Shown here: piece after piece, positions 59,330 to 64,000 of the stretch
How the letters are laid out: each line of letters opens with the position of its first letter
Position numbering within the stretch: position 1 is the first letter of the stretch
From: Pseudomonas lurida
GTDB taxonomy: Bacteria; Pseudomonadota; Gammaproteobacteria; Pseudomonadales; Pseudomonadaceae
Reading direction: 5' to 3'
Assembly (NCBI RefSeq): GCF_002563895.1
Contig: NZ_PDJB01000001.1
Location: forward strand, 665,501-729,500
DNA length: 64,000 nt
Made by a program: the position numbers and the translations under genes
The notes under the pieces: generated by a model
The model's input: only the letters and a program-made list of their open reading frames with translations
What the model was told of the DNA's origin: nothing
Databases searched by the model: none

Positions 59330-60208
59330 CTAGCGCCGACGACCGCTGATGCGTACCCAGCCATCGCGGTTGGCGATCGGATCCAGCTCGAAATCCTTCG
59401 CGTAGGCGGCAGCGACGTCTTCACCCTGTTCGGCAAGGATGCCCGAGAGCGCCAGGCGGCCGCCCGGCTTGACCAGGCTCGACAGCTGCGGTGCCAGTGA
59501 CACCAGCGGGCCGGCGAGGATGTTGGCCACCAGCACGTCGGCCTGCACCTGGGGCAATTGCTCCGGCAGGTAGAGTGGGAATTTGCCTTCAGGGATGTTG
59601 TTGCGCCCGGCGTTGTCGCGGGAGGCTTCCAGCGCCTGCACGTCGATGTCGGTGCCCACGGCTTCCTTGGCGCCCAGCAACAGGGCGGCAATCGCCAGGA
59701 TCCCCGAACCGCAGCCGAAGTCCAGCACGTGGCTGTCGGTCAGGTCCTGGCCGTCCAGCCATTCCAGGCACAGCGCGGTGGTCGGGTGGGTGCCGGTGCC
59801 GAACGCCAGGCCCGGGTCCAGCAGCAGGTTGACGGCCTCCGGCTCAGGCGCGGCGTGCCAGCTCGGCACGATCCACAGGCGCTGGCCAAAACGCATCGGC
59901 TGGAAATTGTCCATCCAGCTGCGTTCCCAGTCCTGGTCTTCGATGATTTCGCTGTGATGCTCTGGCAGCGGGCTGCCGGTGAGCAACTCCATGTGGGCCA
60001 GTACGGCGGCGGCATCGGTGCCGTCTTCGAACAGGGCCAGCAGGTGGGTGTGGGACCACAACGGCGTGGTGTTGAGTTCCGGTTCGAAGATCGGTTGGTC
60101 TTCGGCGTCCATGAACGTTACCGAGACGGCGCCTACTTCGAGGAAAGCGTCTTCATAGGTTTCGGCTTGTTCTGGGCTGATGGCGAGACGGACTTGCAGC
60201 CAAGGCAT
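59330..60208 (-). CDS. prmA: ribosomal protein L11 methyltransferase PrmA
   Basis: A 292-residue SAM methyltransferase that trimethylates L11. N-terminal L11-binding part ([32 protein letters not shown]), then the SAM motif [20 protein letters not shown] and [17 protein letters not shown] (NPPY-like place). The ATG at 60208 gives the standard length. It is followed at 30 bases by the DUF3426 gene. Confidence 0.97.
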   Translation of the reverse strand: MPWLQVRLAISPEQAETYEDAFLEVGAVSVTFMDAEDQPIFEPELNTTPLWSHTHLLALFEDGTDAAAVLAHMELLTGSPLPEHHSEIIEDQDWERSWMDNFQPMRFGQRLWIVPSWHAAPEPEAVNLLLDPGLAFGTGTHPTTALCLEWLDGQDLTDSHVLDFGCGSGILAIAALLLGAKEAVGTDIDVQALEASRDNAGRNNIPEGKFPLYLPEQLPQVQADVLVANILAGPLVSLAPQLSSLVKPGGRLALSGILAEQGEDVAAAYAKDFELDPIANRDGWVRISGRRR

Positions 60209-60313
60209 GGCGGGCACCTTTGAAAAAATGAGTGTGCGACTGCTGGGTCGCGAAAGCGCGCAAGTTTACGCGAGCGAACAGCAGAAGACGACTGTGCTGA
60301 GTGAACACGGACC

Positions 60314-60406
60314 AAATGTGGGAGGGGGCTTGCCCGCGAATACGGTGTGCCAATCGACGCCTCCATTGCTGACACACCGCCTTCGCGAGCAAGCCCGCTT
60401 CCCCAG
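60314..60406. repeat. REPIN
   Basis: Inverted pair: aatgtgggagggggcttgcc (60315-60334) and gccttcgcgagcaagcccgc (60379-60398), between accC and prmA. Confidence 0.85.
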
Positions 60407-60451
60407 GGGGAATGCATCTATCCAGGAAAGTCGGGCGGTCAGAAACAACAA

Positions 60452-60469
60452 AGCCGCCCGAAGGCGGCT
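60452..60469 (-). terminator. intrinsic terminator after accC
   Basis: On the minus strand AGCCGCC-TTCG-GGCGGCT, a stem with a stable UUCG loop, followed by TTGTTGTTT. It lies 17 bases behind the accC stop and ends the aroQ-accB-accC operon. Confidence 0.85.
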
Positions 60470-60485
60470 GTGTTGGGTGGAGCAC

Positions 60486-61847
60486 TTACTGGTTGGCCAG
60501 CTTGTGTTCCAGGTAGTGAATGTTCACACCACCTTCGCAGAAGCCTTCATCACGGACCAGGTCCCGGTGCAGCGGGATGTTGGTCTTGATGCCGTCGACC
60601 ACGATTTCGTCCAGGGCGTTACGCATGCGGGCCATGGCCTCGTCGCGGGTGGCGCCCCAGGTGATCAGCTTACCGATCAACGAGTCGTAGTTGGACGGAA
60701 CCTTGTAGCCGCTGTACAGGTGCGAATCCACACGTACGCCGTTGCCGCCGGGCGCGTGGAAATGCTTGACCAGGCCAGGGCTTGGGATAAAGGTTTTCGG
60801 GTCTTCGGCGTTGATGCGGCACTCCAGGGAGTGGCCGTGCATCTTCACGTCGTCCTGGGTGAAGGACAACGGGTTGCCGGCGGCGATGCTCAGCATCTCC
60901 TTGACGATGTCGATACCGGTGACCATCTCCGAAACCGGGTGCTCTACCTGCACACGAGTGTTCATCTCGATGAAGTAGAAACGACCGTTCTCGTAGAGGA
61001 ACTCGAAAGTACCGGCGCCACGGTAGTTGATGTCGATGCACGCCTTGACGCAGCGCGCCAGGACTTCCTGGCGGGCTTTTTCATCCAGGCCCGGTGCCGG
61101 AGCTTCTTCCAGTACCTTCTGGTGACGGCGCTGCAGCGAGCAATCGCGGTCGCCCAGGTGGATGGCGTGGCCCTGGCCGTCGGACAATACCTGCACTTCC
61201 ACGTGACGTGGGTTGGTCAGGTACTTCTCCAGGTAGACCATCGGGTTGCCGAACCAGGCGCCCGCTTCGGAGCGAGTCTGCTTGGCGGCTTCGATCAGGT
61301 CTTCTTCCTTGTGCACCACGCGCATGCCGCGACCACCACCGCCACCGGCGGCCTTGATGATCACCGGGTAACCGACTTCGCGACCAATGCGCAGGGCAGT
61401 TGCCTCGTCTTCAGGCAGCGGGCCATCGGAGCCAGGAACGGTTGGCACGCCGGCGGCGATCATGGCGTCCTTGGCCGAGACCTTGTCGCCCATCAGGCGA
61501 ATGGTTTCGGCTTTAGGGCCAATGAAGGCAAACCCGGATTTTTCCACCTGTTCGGCGAAATCGGCGTTTTCCGCGAGGAAGCCGTAGCCCGGGTGGATGC
61601 CATCAGCGCCGGTCACTTCTGCGGCGGCGATGATGTTCGAGACTTTCAGGTACGAGTTCGTGGCGAGTGGCGGGCCAATGCAGATGCTTTCGTCCGCCAG
61701 TTTCACGTGCATCAATTCGGTATCGGCCGTCGAGTAAACAGCGACGGTCTTGATGCCCTCTTCCTTACAGGCGCGCAGGATACGCAGCGCGATCTCGCCG
61801 CGGTTGGCGATCAGGACTTTTTGCAGTTTCTTCGCAGGTTTCAACAT
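60486..61847 (-). CDS. accC: acetyl-CoA carboxylase biotin carboxylase subunit AccC
   Basis: A 453-residue ATP-grasp enzyme that carboxylates biotin on AccB. Motifs: [36 protein letters not shown] (glycine-rich ATP loop), the catalytic [15 protein letters not shown], and [13 protein letters not shown]. The ATG at 61847 with GGAG upstream was chosen. It lies 17 bases after accB. Confidence 0.98.
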   Translation of the reverse strand: MLKPAKKLQKVLIANRGEIALRILRACKEEGIKTVAVYSTADTELMHVKLADESICIGPPLATNSYLKVSNIIAAAEVTGADGIHPGYGFLAENADFAEQVEKSGFAFIGPKAETIRLMGDKVSAKDAMIAAGVPTVPGSDGPLPEDEATALRIGREVGYPVIIKAAGGGGGRGMRVVHKEEDLIEAAKQTRSEAGAWFGNPMVYLEKYLTNPRHVEVQVLSDGQGHAIHLGDRDCSLQRRHQKVLEEAPAPGLDEKARQEVLARCVKACIDINYRGAGTFEFLYENGRFYFIEMNTRVQVEHPVSEMVTGIDIVKEMLSIAAGNPLSFTQDDVKMHGHSLECRINAEDPKTFIPSPGLVKHFHAPGGNGVRVDSHLYSGYKVPSNYDSLIGKLITWGATRDEAMARMRNALDEIVVDGIKTNIPLHRDLVRDEGFCEGGVNIHYLEHKLANQ

Positions 61848-61864
61848 CGAAGGCGCTCCGCGGT

Positions 61865-62326
61865 TCAAACGATGGTGAACAGCGGCTGGTCGTACTCAAC
61901 CGGCTGACCGTTTTCTACCAGGATGGATTCGATGACGCCGGCTTTTTCAGCCGTGATGTGGTTCATCATCTTCATCGCTTCCACGATGCAGATGGTGTCG
62001 CCCACTTTCACGGTTGCGCCGACTTCAACGAAGGCTGGCGAGGTCGGTGCCGGGGTGCGGTAGAAGGTACCGACCATTGGCGACTTGACCACGAAGCCGT
62101 TCAGCGCAGGCGCGGCTGGGGCGGCAGGTGCGGCGGCGGCAGCAGGCGCGGCGGCAGGTGCAGCAGCCGGGGCCGGTGCTTGCATCTGTGGCGCGTAGAA
62201 CTGTTGGGCCGGGGTCTTGCTGTGACGGCTGATCCGTACGGACTCTTCGCCTTCCTTGATTTCCAGCTCGTCGATACCGGATTCTTCCAGCAGTTCGATC
62301 AGTTTCTTAACTTTACGGATATCCAT
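61865..62326 (-). CDS. accB: biotin carboxyl carrier protein AccB
   Basis: A 153-residue carrier. The N-terminal helix [30 protein letters not shown] is followed by an Ala/Pro-rich linker (about residues 50-77) and a biotinyl domain whose target Lys lies in EAMKMMN near residue 119. It carries the carboxyl group from AccC to the AccAD transferase in fatty-acid synthesis. It is 24 bases after aroQ. Confidence 0.98.
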   Translation of the reverse strand: MDIRKVKKLIELLEESGIDELEIKEGEESVRISRHSKTPAQQFYAPQMQAPAPAAAPAAAPAAAAAPAAPAAPALNGFVVKSPMVGTFYRTPAPTSPAFVEVGATVKVGDTICIVEAMKMMNHITAEKAGVIESILVENGQPVEYDQPLFTIV

Positions 62327-62350
62327 GAATCATCAACTCCCAAGGGTCGG

Positions 62351-62806
62351 TCAGGGGCGCTTGGCCTGTTCTTCAAGCTGTTCCAGGGCGGCCTCCAGGG
62401 CCAGTCGGTAACCGCTGGCGCCAAGGCCGCAGATCACTCCTACCGCTACGTCGGAGAAGTAAGAGTGATGGCGGAAAGGTTCGCGTTTGTGCACGTTCGA
62501 CAAATGCACTTCGATGAATGGGATGCTCACCGCCAGCAACGCGTCACGTAATGCAACGCTTGTATGCGTAAAAGCGGCGGGATTGATCAGGATAAAGTCC
62601 ACGCCTTCGCCACGCGCGGCATGGATACGATCAATCAATTCGTACTCGGCATTGCTTTGCAGGTAGAGCAGATGGTGGCCGGCTTCACGCGCCCTGCGTT
62701 CAAGATCGAGGTTGATCTGATCGAGGGTGACTGCCCCGTAGACGCCCGGTTCGCGGGTGCCAAGCAGGTTCAGGTTGGGTCCGTGAAGAACCAGTAAGGT
62801 CGCCAT
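62351..62806 (-). CDS. aroQ: type II 3-dehydroquinate dehydratase AroQ
   Basis: A 151-residue shikimate-pathway enzyme. The flexible active-site loop is [16 protein letters not shown] (residues 9-24), followed by [38 protein letters not shown] and [15 protein letters not shown]. It forms dodecamers in the family. First gene of aroQ-accB-accC, an order common in gammaproteobacteria. Confidence 0.98.
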   Translation of the reverse strand: MATLLVLHGPNLNLLGTREPGVYGAVTLDQINLDLERRAREAGHHLLYLQSNAEYELIDRIHAARGEGVDFILINPAAFTHTSVALRDALLAVSIPFIEVHLSNVHKREPFRHHSYFSDVAVGVICGLGASGYRLALEAALEQLEEQAKRP

Positions 62807-62968
62807 CGGCTGTTCCTTGTTATTGATGTGGGTACGGCAGAACTCGGCGACTATGCCGCAAAGCCTTTGTGACTGTCCAGTTCTATGCAGTAGGCGGCAC
62901 GATTAGCGAGGATTGCGCAAAATTTATGACTGTGGCCCTTGATCCAGTCATAGGCAGATCCCTGAAGG

Positions 62969-63052
62969 TGCTGGCTTGCCTGCGGTTGCAGTGGGTCAGG
63001 CAACCTCTCCTGCCCTGGCAGGCCGCAATCGCGGGCAAGCCAGCGCCCACCG
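62969..63052. repeat. REPIN
   Basis: Inverted pair: gctggcttgcctgcggttgc (62970-62989) and caatcgcgggcaagccagcg (63027-63046), in the gap between aroQ and the chemoreceptor gene. Confidence 0.8.
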
Positions 63053-63079
63053 TTGATCTCCATCCAGGCTGAGATCGGG

Positions 63080-64000
63080 TCAGACGCGGAACGCCTGTAC
63101 GGCCGTATTGAGCTGCCCGCCCAGCACTAGCAGATGTTCGCCCTGGCGACGGCCCTGGCCAATGCGCAGCAGATTATCCTCGCCCAATTGGTGAATCCGC
63201 TCACTGTTATCGCGAATCTCACTGACGGCACCGCTTTGCTGCGCGGTCACATCGGCGATACGCACGGCGGTGTCGGAAATGGTCTGGATCGCGCCGACGA
63301 TTTCATCCAGCGCACCGTCCGCGGCCTGGGCCTGTTGGGCGGTGGCCTCGGCGTGCTCGACCTGGGTGCGCATACCCTGCACCGATTGGTGGGCGGCGTT
63401 TTGCAGGCCGGCGATCAGGGTCTGGATCTCTGCAGTGGCGCCAGCCGTACGCTGGGCCAGCGAGCGGACCTCGTCGGCGACCACGGCAAAACCACGCCCG
63501 GCTTCACCGGCGCGGGCGGCCTCGATGGCGGCGTTGAGGGCCAGCAGGTTGGTCTGGTCGGCAATCGCTCGAATCACCGTCAGCACGCCGCCGATAGTGG
63601 CGGACTCTTCAGCGAGTTTTTCGATCATCTGTGCGTTTTGCTGCACTTCGCCTACCAGGGCATGCAGCCCGGTCAGGCTCAGGCCGATAACCCGCTGGCC
63701 TTGCTCCACCGCTTGGCCGGCACTGCGGCTGGCGCCCGCTGCCTGGCTGGCATCGCCGGCAACTTGTTGGATGGTTGCTTCCAGTTCGCCCAGCGAATCA
63801 CGGATCTGCGCGGTATCGCCGGCCTGGCGTTCGGCGCCGTCGTGCAGGCCGCTGCTCAGTTCGGCGAGGGCGCGGCTGCTGCCGGCGACTTCCTTGGCGT
63901 TGCCGCGGATCGTGCCCACCAGGTCCACCAAGTAGGCACGCAGGCGGTTCAACGAGGCCTCTATATCGTGCAGTTCGCGGTTGGTCTTGCCCAGGGCAAT
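63080..64000 (-). CDS. methyl-accepting chemotaxis protein, C-terminal part (cut by window edge)
   Basis: Open to the right edge: 306 residues of the cytoplasmic part. The highly conserved tip is seen as [55 protein letters not shown], with methylation-helix sequence on both sides. The residues before [17 protein letters not shown] ([13 protein letters not shown]) look like the end of a HAMP domain. The sensor part is outside the window. By position next to aroQ it may be the counterpart of P. aeruginosa CtpL (PA4844), but the ligand domain is needed to tell. Confidence 0.93.
   Translation of the reverse strand: MALGKTNRELHDIEASLNRLRAYLVDLVGTIRGNAKEVAGSSRALAELSSGLHDGAERQAGDTAQIRDSLGELEATIQQVAGDASQAAGASRSAGQAVEQGQRVIGLSLTGLHALVGEVQQNAQMIEKLAEESATIGGVLTVIRAIADQTNLLALNAAIEAARAGEAGRGFAVVADEVRSLAQRTAGATAEIQTLIAGLQNAAHQSVQGMRTQVEHAEATAQQAQAADGALDEIVGAIQTISDTAVRIADVTAQQSGAVSEIRDNSERIHQLGEDNLLRIGQGRRQGEHLLVLGGQLNTAVQAFRV

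Noticed and set aside
60180..61907. A 575-residue plus-strand open frame
   Set aside because: It is antisense to accC and runs through the accC terminator and a REPIN.

Overview
The window looks like a chromosome segment of the Pseudomonas fluorescens group. DNA is GC-rich, gene products read as typical Pseudomonas orthologues, and the gene order (ureEFG next to a DesT-type regulator; retS-purD-purH-fis-dusB-DUF3426-prmA-accC-accB-aroQ; cobKL/GHIJ next to a TonB/ABC metal uptake locus) matches what I remember of the P. aeruginosa map. At least 13 REP doublets (REPINs) of the type common in fluorescent pseudomonads sit between genes. I see no tRNA, rRNA, CRISPR array, prophage or insertion sequence. 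The species assignment is inference. || Layout. 0-4 kb: a cut-off gene end, an AGE-family sugar isomerase, then the urease maturation operon ureE-ureF-ureG-hupE (minus strand). 4-16 kb: housekeeping and small genes: NlpC/P60 peptidase, DesT-like regulator, a secreted repeat protein, AsmA protein, ferritin-like protein, signal-less lipase, EamA exporter divergent from an AraC regulator, PsiF, AI-2E permease, a membrane protein with a lipoprotein, and the chaperones YegD and CbpA. 17-27 kb: one long minus-strand run, urtABCDE-ureD-ureA-two acetyltransferases-ureB-ureC, i.e. urea import and urea hydrolysis in one transcription direction, preceded by a sigma54-type promoter with two NtrC-like sites. 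27.6-32.2 kb: a single 1529-residue protein made of seven degenerate DUF4329/JAB-like modules; this is the least explained object in the window. 32-42 kb: a metal island: ABC importer and TonB receptor behind a Zur-like palindrome, a PepSY membrane protein, an OprC-type copper receptor, PCu(A)C and two DUF2946 proteins. 42-49 kb: the cobalamin corrin-ring genes cobKL (minus) and cobGHIJ (plus, with a CbiG-CobJ fusion), with no cobF/cbiD. 49-64 kb: an unknown protein, MarC, the hybrid kinase RetS, purine genes purD/purH, fis-dusB, DUF3426, prmA, aroQ-accB-accC and the C-terminal part of a chemoreceptor running off the right edge. || How they work together. Urea is caught by UrtA, imported by UrtBCDE, and hydrolysed by UreABC, whose nickel centre is loaded by UreD-F-G-E; HupE may supply nickel. 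The promoter signals predict induction under nitrogen limitation. The TonB/ABC, OprC, PCu(A)C and DUF2946 genes form a zinc/copper handling neighbourhood placed beside cobalt-requiring cobalamin synthesis. Motif positions were read by eye; family names are from recognition of sequence patterns, not from database searches.
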